A stretch of 24,983 bases of DNA, from positions 1-24,983 of the IMG/VR virus record IMGVR_UViG_3300015360_000186. The stretch is one strand, 5' to 3'. The position numbers and the translations under genes are program-made. The stretch comes from a virus. Position 1 is the stretch's first letter, and every line of letters starts with the position of its first letter. Below are positions 16,564-22,214 of the stretch, one piece after another. The notes beneath the pieces are model-generated. The model was given only the letters and a program-made list of their open reading frames with translations. It did no database searches and was not told the DNA's origin.

Positions 16564-17601
16564 TTAGTTCAAGTCGTAGATAGCTGCGTGAGCATTTGGT
16601 TTCTTGGCTACGAGATTTTCGAAAGCTTCAAGATACATTTTCTCAGTTGGTCCATCTTTAGCAATAGCTGTTAAGGAAGGAGATTTTAGAACTCGCTTTT
16701 CGATAAAACGTCGATCAAGCAAGAACACATCGCCAGGTCCGGCAGCGTCATTTACTAGTGTAGCACCGTTCGTATCCGAACAGTTTACTGACACAACGAT
16801 TGGAATTCCACGGTAACTTTGAACTACAAATCCGGCTTCGATTTCAACTTCATTCATGAAGCGTTGTCCAGCGGAAAATAAGTCATTGATACTGTCGAGT
16901 TGCTCAGGTTTCGTAATCCAAAGAGAGCCACGAGCTCCATCCGTAAATACGTCACGCATCGCTGTATCTAACTTTTGTCGTGTAATAGCTTCTGGCGTTC
17001 CAGGAACTGCGCCGTATTGGGCATTCGAGAAAAGAACAGTGCTAGCAGTTCTATCAAGTCCATAAAGAGTATCCGTGTCCGTAGGAGTAGGAGTACTATC
17101 TTGGATGATATGTCGTAGTCCGGTAAAGTTTTGTGCACTTTCACCAGCAATGGTTCCAGAGTTGATAGCAAACAATTGTTTTTCTTCCAAATCTCGGAAG
17201 TCCATTGTCGCGCCTTCAATTTCTTCTACCATGATATCTAGCCCGCCTGCGCCGGAAGCCGAAGCCATCATATAGTCAGAAATTTGGATACCGATTTGTA
17301 CAATTTCAGCTAAAACAGCAGCTCGTAATCGGTCTTGATTTCCGAAGTTAGCGTCTGTTTGTGAGAACGAACCATCAGCAGGTTCTGCCTTCATTGCAGC
17401 GGTAGCGTTGCGACCAGTTCGTAGCCTGATTCCGTATGGGTTTCCGACCATAGGTAATTCAGGTAGAAGTGTTCGAAGTAAGTTATCATCGTTAAGCTGG
17501 TTAGTAACTGCATCTTCGAAAAGATCGTTAAGCTCAGCGCGGTTCGCCCCAAGTGCAGGAAGAATACTTCCAGAACTCGGTGTAAAGCGTAATATTGACA
17601 T
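16564..17601 (-). CDS. Major capsid protein (HK97 fold)
   Basis: A 345-residue protein directly downstream of the scaffold gene. Features of HK97-type capsid proteins: an early segment NQLNDDNLLRTLLPELPMVGNPYGIRLRTG, alternating strands and helices (AEIVQIGIQISDYMMASAS, EEKQLFAINSG), and the C-terminal domain pattern (GSLWITKPEQLDSINDLF, FVVQSYRGIPIVVSVN, DVFLLDRRFIEKRVL, KMYLEAFENLVAKKPNAHAAIYDLN). It builds the icosahedral shell. It has a strong GGGAGAGGG site, its own candidate promoter (17627-17655) and its own terminator, consistent with high expression. No N-terminal delta domain is obvious; the separate scaffold fills this role. Confidence 0.92.
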   Translation of the reverse strand: MSILRFTPSSGSILPALGANRAELNDLFEDAVTNQLNDDNLLRTLLPELPMVGNPYGIRLRTGRNATAAMKAEPADGSFSQTDANFGNQDRLRAAVLAEIVQIGIQISDYMMASASGAGGLDIMVEEIEGATMDFRDLEEKQLFAINSGTIAGESAQNFTGLRHIIQDSTPTPTDTDTLYGLDRTASTVLFSNAQYGAVPGTPEAITRQKLDTAMRDVFTDGARGSLWITKPEQLDSINDLFSAGQRFMNEVEIEAGFVVQSYRGIPIVVSVNCSDTNGATLVNDAAGPGDVFLLDRRFIEKRVLKSPSLTAIAKDGPTEKMYLEAFENLVAKKPNAHAAIYDLN

Positions 17602-17626
17602 ATTAGTCCCTCTCCCTTAGTTAATA

Positions 17627-17655
17627 ATTATAAGTGCACATTCAATTAAGTACAA
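17627..17655 (-). promoter_or_regulatory. Candidate promoter for the capsid gene
   Basis: On the minus strand, TATAAT (17632-17627), a perfect -10, lies 17 bp downstream of TTGTAC (17655-17650, 3/6 match to TTGACA). It is in the 60-nt gap between the scaffold and capsid genes, about 26 nt upstream of the capsid ATG, leaving room for a short leader holding the GGGAGAGGG site. The perfect -10 and spacing make it credible; the -35 is weak. Confidence 0.55.
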
Positions 17656-17661
17656 GGAGAA

Positions 17662-18291
17662 TTAACCGACAAACTTTTTATAGAGAGCGTCTTTCGCTTC
17701 TTGAAAGTTTTGAGGTTTCTTGCTTCCCGTTTGCTGTCCTTGAGGTTGTACACCTTCTTTTGTTCCTGTTTCAGTACCAACTTCTCTAACTTTATTAATA
17801 ATAGTAGTCTCAGACTCTCTATTACTTCTAAGATGTGCAGCTAATTTCTTAGCCTTGGCACGAATCTCTTCTTCACTGTCTCCGGTAACCATATCGGTTA
17901 GGTCGGCAGGAAGTCTTTCTTCATGAGCTACTTTAATACGAGTAATCTCAATGCCTTTTTGCTTTAGGCTAACTTCTAAGCCAGAAACTTTTTCTTTTAA
18001 CTTAGAGTTTTCTTCTGAAAGTTGTTTCTTTTCAGAAGCTTCTAGTTCTTCCTTACTCATTGATTTCTTCTTCAAGTCATCAAATTGTTGGGCAAGGGCC
18101 TTGAATTGGTCTGCAGTTTCTTGCAACTTAGACTCGGTATCTTTAGCACGAGTTTTAGCTCGGGCCAATTCTTGCTCTAATTCGAGCTTTTCTTCAAGTT
18201 CTTTCTTAATAGCCGCTACGTTTGCTGAATTTTCAGAACCTTCTGAAACTTTAGCTTCGGGCTTTACTTGGTCTTTATTTTCAGTACTCAT
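17662..18291 (-). CDS. Capsid scaffolding protein
   Basis: A 209-residue acidic and Lys-rich protein, first gene of the minus-strand operon. Residues ~25-125 form a nearly continuous coiled coil (KKELEEKLELEQELARAKTR, EEELAQ-type heptads, SEENSKLKEKVSGLEVSLKQ). The C-terminus is Gln/Lys-rich and ends EAKDALYKKFVG, a short helix that may bind the capsid protein, as in DUF4355-like and other coiled-coil scaffolds. It lies just before the capsid gene. AAAGGAAG precedes the ATG. No protease domain is seen, so it is either ejected intact or cut by a protease encoded elsewhere. Confidence 0.87.
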   Translation of the reverse strand: MSTENKDQVKPEAKVSEGSENSANVAAIKKELEEKLELEQELARAKTRAKDTESKLQETADQFKALAQQFDDLKKKSMSKEELEASEKKQLSEENSKLKEKVSGLEVSLKQKGIEITRIKVAHEERLPADLTDMVTGDSEEEIRAKAKKLAAHLRSNRESETTIINKVREVGTETGTKEGVQPQGQQTGSKKPQNFQEAKDALYKKFVG

Positions 18292-18339
18292 TGATCTTCC
18301 TTTCGTAAACTTGTAAAAGTTTAAATAGAACCAGAGTTT

Positions 18340-18348
18340 AGTGTACCA
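18340..18348 (-). promoter_or_regulatory. Extended -10 promoter for the leftward virion operon
   Basis: On the minus strand TGG-TACACT (18348-18340) is an extended -10 (TGn followed by a -10-like hexamer) facing the scaffold gene. The start site would be near 18333, giving a ~40-nt leader. No good -35 lies 16-18 bp upstream. The motif resembles TGATATACT (18387) and TGGTATACT (20924), suggesting a shared phage promoter class. Confidence 0.55.
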
Positions 18349-18379
18349 TGAAATATTTACATATTGGAAAATATTTCAT
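18348..18379. promoter_or_regulatory. Inverted-repeat operator candidate between divergent promoters
   Basis: ATGAAATATTT (18348-18358) and its exact inverse AAATATTTCAT (18369-18379) flank a 10-nt AT-rich centre. Each arm lies immediately upstream of one of the two divergent extended -10 sites in the same orientation relative to it. A dimeric regulator bound here could control both leftward virion genes and rightward terL. It is too AT-rich and lacks a T-run to be a terminator in either direction. Confidence 0.5.
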
Positions 18380-18386
18380 AGACTTG

Positions 18387-18395
18387 TGATATACT
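18387..18395 (+). promoter_or_regulatory. Extended -10 promoter for terL
   Basis: TGA-TATACT (18387-18395) is an extended -10 with a 5/6 match in the hexamer (TATACT for TATAAT). The TSS would be near 18402 and the leader before the terL ATG at 18419 only about 17 nt, with a weak GAAAGA ribosome site. A TTGGAA (18364-18369) is 20 bp upstream of the -10, too far for a standard -35. Confidence 0.55.
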
Positions 18396-18418
18396 GGCTT
18401 TAAAGAAAGATCCCCACT

Positions 18419-20068
18419 ATGTCAGACAATGAAAAGGAAATTCCCCCTTCTTCTCCAGAGCCGGATACTCCAGACGAGAATTTCCTAGGGGACCCTAATG
18501 CCTATTATCATTCACTTTTATCCAAACCTCTGCCAAAAGAAGTCTCAGAATACTTGATTAAGCGACATAAGCTTAATACTGAAGAAAAGTATATAAACTA
18601 CCTACAAAGTGCTGATTTTATTGAAGAAATCTCTGAATTTGACTACCTATTATTCTTTGAGCAAGTACTACATTTCACTGTAAAGGACTTCCATAGGAAG
18701 TTCGCAGCACAGGTATACGCCGACCGGGCCATAACCCTGGCACCTCGGGGGGTTGGCAAGTCCCATTTCTTTAGCGTTTGTTTAAGTATCTGGCTAGCTT
18801 TTTACCAAAAGTCCAAGTTTACCATGATCTTATCTGAAACAGAGGATCAGGCAAAACGGATTCTAGAAGAAATAAAGCAGATTATCGAAGATAATGAGGC
18901 CCTAAAGGACGCTCTAATGATCGAGAAGACCTCTAAGGACAGCGTTTGGAACAAGAACGAGGTCAAGTTAAAGAATGATTGCATTATCAAGGTAAAGAGC
19001 TTTACAGCCAAGTTAAGAGGGAATCACCCAAACTCTATCATTCTGGACGATGTTCTATCAAACCAGAACTCTTTGACTAAACAGCAACGGGAAGACCTGT
19101 TTAACTACTATGCCCAGACTATTAGGCCGATGGCTACCAAGAATGCCAGGATCTTATTCGTTGGGACAGCTCAGCATAAAGATGATTTACTACATAAACT
19201 CGGAGCTTCCAGCTCCTTTAAGTTCTTGAAATTAAAGGCATATGATGAAGAAACAGCAGAATCCATATGGCCTGAACAGTTACCTGAGCATGAACTTGAG
19301 GACTACAGGAAGACCTACGGGATCGTATCCTTTGAGAAAGAGTTCCAGAATAACCCTATGTCCGATAAGCTCAGCCTATTTCCCCTTTACATCCTAGAGA
19401 AGTGCCTAGATGAGCGCGCTTCCTACGTTAAAGACTACTATGGAAACCAGAAGGTCTTCTTGGGAGCTGACTTTAGTATGCCTGGGACTAATCAGGGAGA
19501 CTACACGGTCATATCTACCGCTCGTATGGACGGCAATGGCACCCTCACGCTGTTAAACTATGATCGGTACAGAGATAGCCCAGAAAACCAAGATATGTTC
19601 GTAGACAAGCAAATAGAGACGATCTCACGGTTCTGTAGACAGTTCAACGTAACTCTTGGCATGTTGGAAAGTAACTCCTTTCAAAAGATCTACTCAGACT
19701 TCTTCAAAAAGAAGACTAACCTACCTTTAAAGTCTAACGTGGTAACTAGGTCTGGGAAGAATAGCCTACAGTCTGGTATCCCTGCTTTACGTATTCTTAT
19801 GGAAAATGGGAAGATCAAATTCCCTTACAAGACTGCAGAAGATAGATTAAAGACTGAGGAAATCATTAGAGAATTCAATGGGTTAGTTATGACTGAGGAT
19901 GGTAGAATCAGTAACCAAACCTCGCATGATGATATACCGATGAGTTGGTTACATTTACTCGCAGCTACCCATAATGTGGCTCAAATGACCACTTTTGTCC
20001 CAAGCGACAAACTACTTAAGAGTAGTCGATCTCATAATCTAATAGGTCGAAGAAAGAAACGGTTCTAG
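18419..20068 (+). CDS. terL: Terminase large subunit (packaging ATPase/nuclease)
   Basis: A 549-residue TerL. Walker A is APRGVGKS (108-115), Walker B SIILDD (206-211), and the coupling motif FVGTAQH (247-253). The C-terminal nuclease has LGADFS (Asp351), MLESNS (Glu417) and SHDDIPM (Asp504/505), the three acidic groups of the RNase H-like fold. It drives ATP-dependent DNA translocation through the portal and cuts the concatemer. It is transcribed rightward, away from the capsid genes. The C-terminus is basic (GRRKKRF). The stop TAG is immediately followed by TTGACA. Confidence 0.95.
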   Translation: MSDNEKEIPPSSPEPDTPDENFLGDPNAYYHSLLSKPLPKEVSEYLIKRHKLNTEEKYINYLQSADFIEEISEFDYLLFFEQVLHFTVKDFHRKFAAQVYADRAITLAPRGVGKSHFFSVCLSIWLAFYQKSKFTMILSETEDQAKRILEEIKQIIEDNEALKDALMIEKTSKDSVWNKNEVKLKNDCIIKVKSFTAKLRGNHPNSIILDDVLSNQNSLTKQQREDLFNYYAQTIRPMATKNARILFVGTAQHKDDLLHKLGASSSFKFLKLKAYDEETAESIWPEQLPEHELEDYRKTYGIVSFEKEFQNNPMSDKLSLFPLYILEKCLDERASYVKDYYGNQKVFLGADFSMPGTNQGDYTVISTARMDGNGTLTLLNYDRYRDSPENQDMFVDKQIETISRFCRQFNVTLGMLESNSFQKIYSDFFKKKTNLPLKSNVVTRSGKNSLQSGIPALRILMENGKIKFPYKTAEDRLKTEEIIREFNGLVMTEDGRISNQTSHDDIPMSWLHLLAATHNVAQMTTFVPSDKLLKSSRSHNLIGRRKKRF

Positions 20069-20097
20069 TTGACATTATCAATAATAACAGCTAAGTA
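20069..20097 (+). promoter_or_regulatory. Candidate promoter of the structured RNA
   Basis: A perfect TTGACA (20069-20074) begins at the base after the terL stop codon. At 17 bp spacing the hexamer is TAAGTA (20092-20097), and at 18 bp AAGTAT; both are weak -10s. The exact -35 directly abutting the coding end is suggestive, but the -10 is poor, so the RNA could also be read from the terL promoter and be processed. Confidence 0.4.
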
Positions 20098-20099
20098 TG

Positions 20100-20573
20100 A
20101 GATACACCCTAGATAAAAGGTCTAGGGGACATAACCTGGTTAAGCCAAGAGAATCGAACCTATACGAAAACGTGCTTGGTGGCTTCAGGATAGGGTAACC
20201 TTAGGAATAAATTAGAAAGGATTCTTAAGGCTATGACAGTACCCAGTAAAGTGGGCTTAAAGCAACTACTAGTATATTAGATATATAGATATACTAAAAA
20301 ACATATACAATAAAGAAAAATAAAATAGAATAATAACAAAATATAATAAAGAAAAAGATATATACATACAACTAAGAATACAACCTTTAGTATTAAGAAA
20401 ATACGTAGAAATCTCTGACGGATTATAAGAATAAAAACATAATACAAAAGCATATAACCTGTTTAGCCCTGTAAAGGGCTTTAAATGGGAAAGAATCAGG
20501 TGTAAGAACAATAGTTCAACACTAAAGCTATGACTCTTTATGGAAGCCCCACTAAAAATGGGGCTTCTTTTTT
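20100..20573 (+). ncRNA. Candidate large structured non-coding RNA
   Basis: About 470 nt with no credible plus-strand ORF but many local helices: CCCTAGA/TCTAGGG hairpin (20107-20127); AGCC/GGCT with flanking GGTTA/TAACC; a 10-bp hairpin 20199-20208 with 20221-20230 (one G-U); CCCA/TGGG hairpin; an AT-rich, weakly structured middle (~20270-20450); then ACCTG/CAGGT enclosing AGCCCT-GTAA-AGGGCT (a GNRA-type tetraloop hairpin) and GTGT/ACAC enclosing GAAC-AATA-GTTC. It ends in an intrinsic terminator (20543-20573). GCTATGAC occurs near both structured ends. No known class (group I/II intron, tmRNA, tRNA) is identified. It could be a new or known large phage RNA (ROOL- or GOLLD-like); this is a guess. 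Confidence 0.6.
20543..20573 (+). terminator. Intrinsic terminator at the end of the structured RNA
   Basis: GAAGCCCC (20543-20550) pairs perfectly with GGGGCTTC (20560-20567) around a 9-nt loop, followed by six T (20568-20573). The stem can extend by one G-T pair. It ends plus-strand transcription of terL and the structured RNA; no T-run exists on the minus side. Confidence 0.93.
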
Positions 20574-20749
20574 GCCTCATTACCCATCCTACTGAACTCC
20601 CCCCTACACTTTTTATGGTAAAAACACCCTCCTATTTGACACTTTTTACGGCTGACCCCTAAAAATACCCGTTTTTTACCTCCTTTTTTGAGAAAACCAG
20701 TTTTTAGACCCCCCTTGTAACCCCTTGATATTATTCAAGTGAGGCAGCT
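20574..20749. other. Gene-free pyrimidine-rich tract with short repeats
   Basis: About 175 nt without a credible ORF. The plus strand is rich in C- and T-runs (CCCCCC, TTTTTT) with recurring units: ACACTTTTTATGG (20606-20618) and ACACTTTTTACGG (20639-20651), 33 nt apart; TTTTTA-TGG-TAAAAA hairpin near 20611; GGTAAAAAC near 20618 can pair with GTTTTTTACC near 20671. ACCTCCTTT near 20678 matches the 16S anti-Shine-Dalgarno. A packaging (pac) or terminase binding site is possible because it lies between terL and terS-like genes, but nothing proves it. Confidence 0.5.
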
Positions 20750-20777
20750 TTTCTACATAGCGATTATATAACTTTTT
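20750..20777 (+). repeat. 28-bp direct repeat, copy 1
   Basis: Identical over 28 bp to 21971-21998 (starts TTTCTACATAGCGATTATAT, ends AACTTTTT). Similarity continues downstream: a run to GGG-TCAAAAAATGA here against GGAGCTAAAAATGAGC at copy 2, so the repeat reaches the ribosome-site and start-codon region. Here the ATG at 20791 opens only a 19-codon frame (20791-20850) and overlaps an intrinsic terminator. The unit is promoter-like (TATATAA) or a translation leader; copy 1 looks like a truncated or regulatory version. Confidence 0.85.
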
Positions 20778-20780
20778 CCA

Positions 20781-20804
20781 GGGTCAAAAAATGACCCATT
20801 TTTT
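20781..20804 (+). terminator. Intrinsic terminator just downstream of repeat copy 1
   Basis: GGGTCA (20781-20786) pairs with TGACCC (20792-20797) around five A, followed by A and six T (20799-20804). The stem is short (6 bp) but G/C-anchored and the T-run is good. It would end any RNA begun at repeat copy 1 after about 30 nt, or block read-through into the terS-like gene. Confidence 0.7.
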
Positions 20805-20815
20805 AGCCTATTTCA

Positions 20816-20923
20816 GGCAACTCCGTTGCCGAGAAGACGAAGCACTCTAAACCCACTTCCAGTGAGTGTGAAGTGCATCATTGATTCACTGCACACAGAG
20901 ACACATGATTTTCTTTATTTTTG
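20816..20923. other. Gene-free structured stretch before the terS-like promoter
   Basis: Holds a GGCAAC-TCC-GTTGCC hairpin (20816-20830), a CACTTC/GAAGTG hairpin (20854-20859 with 20870-20875) and a competing GTGCA/TGCAC pair (20873-20877 with 20890-20894). No T-runs follow the first, so they are not terminators. They may be part of a small RNA, a pac/TerS binding site, or an operator for the promoter that follows. I see no gene. Confidence 0.45.
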
Positions 20924-20932
20924 TGGTATACT
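20924..20932 (+). promoter_or_regulatory. Extended -10 promoter for the terS-like operon
   Basis: TGG-TATACT (20924-20932), the same form as the terL promoter. The start would be near 20939, giving a ~40-nt leader with AAAGGAG at 20966-20972. No standard -35 is visible upstream. Confidence 0.6.
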
Positions 20933-20979
20933 AAAAATTGTTATAGTTACTAGTAGTTAGATGTGAAAGGAGAATTGTC

Positions 20980-21681
20980 ATTCTTACCCTAGATGCCATT
21001 ATAGACCGTATCCCGCGCACTACGCGTGTTTCTACATTTCCTAGACCAGTTCTTACTGAGATGTATGAAAGGAAGTTTAACGGCGAATCCACCGAGCAAA
21101 TCGCTTTGTGGTTACAAGATTCTCATAACCTTAATATCTCATCTAGACAACTCTGGCGTATCTTCAAGAGCACTATACCCGATTTCGTTATGGAAGCTGT
21201 CAAACAGCACAAGAACATTTTAACGGAAGACGAGAAGACTTTAGATCAGATTAGAGAATTAGAAAAAGTTGCTGAGATGCAACTAGAACGTATTAGAGCC
21301 CAGAGATGGGATGAGATGGATCAAGAAGGTATTGCCAGAACTAATCTTCAGACTGGTGAAGTGGAATACTCAGCCACCAATAAAAACTTAAACGACTCCC
21401 TACGCACATATAACGGCCTTATAAAGAGTATTCTCGAAATGAAGTCCGCTGTTGGTCTTGTAAGAAAACAGGCTGAAGTGATTGAAGTAAAGACTTCAAT
21501 GAATACTATTACCCGCCAGGCATTGACTGGAATGATTCAGAATGCACTTAGGACGGACCCATCACTTAATAAGTTTATACAAGAAGGTACAGAAGAGGCC
21601 GTAGAGGTCGAATACACTGAGGTGGAAAGTAATGAAATCGATATGGAAAGCCCTGAAAGGGCTGAAATTGAAAATAACTAG
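20980..21681 (+). CDS. Terminase small subunit-like DNA-binding protein, apparent ATT start
   Basis: A 233-residue protein from the preferred start, or 206 from ATG 21061. Around 21061-21180 is a helix-turn-helix (MYERKFNGESTEQIALWLQD, then LNISSRQLWRIFKS), followed by a coiled coil (DEKTLDQIRELEKVAEMQLERIR) and an acidic C-terminus (EEAVEVEYTEVESNEIDMES), the build of TerS proteins that recognise DNA and recruit TerL. No canonical start has a ribosome site: AAAGGAG lies 7 nt before ATT 20980, the frame is open from there, and the added 27 residues (LTLDAIIDRIPRTTRVSTFP) read as normal protein. The ATG at 21061 has no Shine-Dalgarno. Separation of terS from terL by ~900 nt is unusual. Confidence 0.7.
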   Translation: MLTLDAIIDRIPRTTRVSTFPRPVLTEMYERKFNGESTEQIALWLQDSHNLNISSRQLWRIFKSTIPDFVMEAVKQHKNILTEDEKTLDQIRELEKVAEMQLERIRAQRWDEMDQEGIARTNLQTGEVEYSATNKNLNDSLRTYNGLIKSILEMKSAVGLVRKQAEVIEVKTSMNTITRQALTGMIQNALRTDPSLNKFIQEGTEEAVEVEYTEVESNEIDMESPERAEIENN

Positions 21682-21886
21682 TAAATTCGAAGGGTTCTCC
21701 TTTTCAGAGTATCTCTTTAGAATGACGAGTCGTAAGCTTGGAGTCATTATGACCTTTGCAGGTGCTGCCTATTACCTTAATGAGAAGGGCAGACTAAGCC
21801 AAGCAATGGCAGATGTACTAGTTGGACTGGCTCTAGCTTACTGTGGTGCGAACATTTTAGGCAAGAAGATGAGCAAAGATAAATAA
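21632..21886 (+). CDS. Small membrane protein, possible holin
   Basis: An 84-residue protein that overlaps the end of the terS-like gene by 50 nt. After a basic N-terminus (LKGLKLKITSKFEG) come two hydrophobic stretches: KLGVIMTFAGAAYYLN and ADVLVGLALAYCGANILG, with a Lys-rich C-terminus. Two membrane segments and a charged tail fit a class II holin, but the family is not recognised. The ribosome site before ATG 21632 is weak (GTGGAAAGT). A 24-codon frame follows in TAATG overlap. Lysis role is inference. Confidence 0.6.
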   Translation: MKSIWKALKGLKLKITSKFEGFSFSEYLFRMTSRKLGVIMTFAGAAYYLNEKGRLSQAMADVLVGLALAYCGANILGKKMSKDK

Positions 21887-21960
21887 TGCCTAAAATTGAC
21901 CTCAAAAAACGGGAAATAGTAAAAAACAGTGAATTTTTTAAGTCCAATGATTTCAGGTAG
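21886..21960 (+). CDS. Possible 24-residue peptide
   Basis: ATG overlaps the stop of the preceding gene (TAATG) and gives 24 codons ending TAG: MPKIDLKKREIVKNSEFFKS and four more residues. It is Lys-rich with no recognised motif. The TAATG coupling seen throughout this phage supports translation; nothing else does. Confidence 0.3.
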   Translation: MPKIDLKKREIVKNSEFFKSNDFR

Positions 21961-21970
21961 TTAATATAGG

Positions 21971-21998
21971 TTTCTACATAGCGATTATATAACTTTTT
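21971..21998 (+). repeat. 28-bp direct repeat, copy 2 (upstream of small gene)
   Basis: Identical to 20750-20777. Copy 2 ends directly before TAGGAG and the ATG at 22011, so its transcript would have almost no leader apart from the ribosome site. The TATATAA core suggests a promoter of a class different from the extended -10 group, or a translation-leader element. Confidence 0.85.
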
Positions 21999-22010
21999 TA
22001 GGAGCTAAAA

Positions 22011-22214
22011 ATGAGCATGATGAAAGTACCCACAAACAAGCAAATCGCTGCCGCTGCTAAGCGTAAAGTTAAGCCGGGAGACCTACTAGATAAGGCTACC
22101 CATTACCAAGCCAATTGCGGCCTACCTATCAGAAAGATGAACCTAAAGACTGGGGAAAACAAAGTGTTTGAATACTTCCAACAAAGACCCTTGAAGCCGA
22201 AGGGCAAGAAGTAA
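22011..22214 (+). CDS. Small basic protein of unknown function
   Basis: A 67-residue, strongly basic protein (KQIAAAAKRKVKPGDLLDKA, RPLKPKGKK end) with a Cys at residue 36. AGGAG precedes the ATG by ~7 nt and the 28-bp repeat lies just upstream. TAATG overlap with the next gene. The basic charge suggests nucleic acid or acidic-protein binding; I do not recognise it. Confidence 0.65.
   Translation: MSMMKVPTNKQIAAAAKRKVKPGDLLDKATHYQANCGLPIRKMNLKTGENKVFEYFQQRPLKPKGKK

Noticed and set aside
20137-20186. tRNA-like segment on the minus strand (GGTTCGATTC, acceptor-like AAGCCA/TGGCTT, ACCA)
   Set aside because: Only ~47 nt; the T-stem does not pair and there is no room for D and anticodon arms. 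The same pairing is explained by plus-strand RNA helices.
20069-20573. Group I or II intron
   Set aside because: No recognisable core segments (P7 region, domain V) and terL is complete with an intact nuclease and stop.
20269-20580. Minus-strand 103-codon frame, hydrophobic, opposite the structured RNA
   Set aside because: Its composition (Phe/Leu/Tyr/Ile/Ser) is what AT-rich DNA gives in reverse; no ribosome site is evident, and it runs across the plus-strand terminator and the RNA helices.
20791-20850. 19-codon frame as a real gene
   Set aside because: Too short and its ATG is within an intrinsic terminator; kept only as part of the repeat-cassette finding.
20750-21998. CRISPR array or phage attachment site
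   Set aside because: Only two copies 1.2 kb apart with coding DNA between, no spacer periodicity and no integrase; a duplicated control element fits better.
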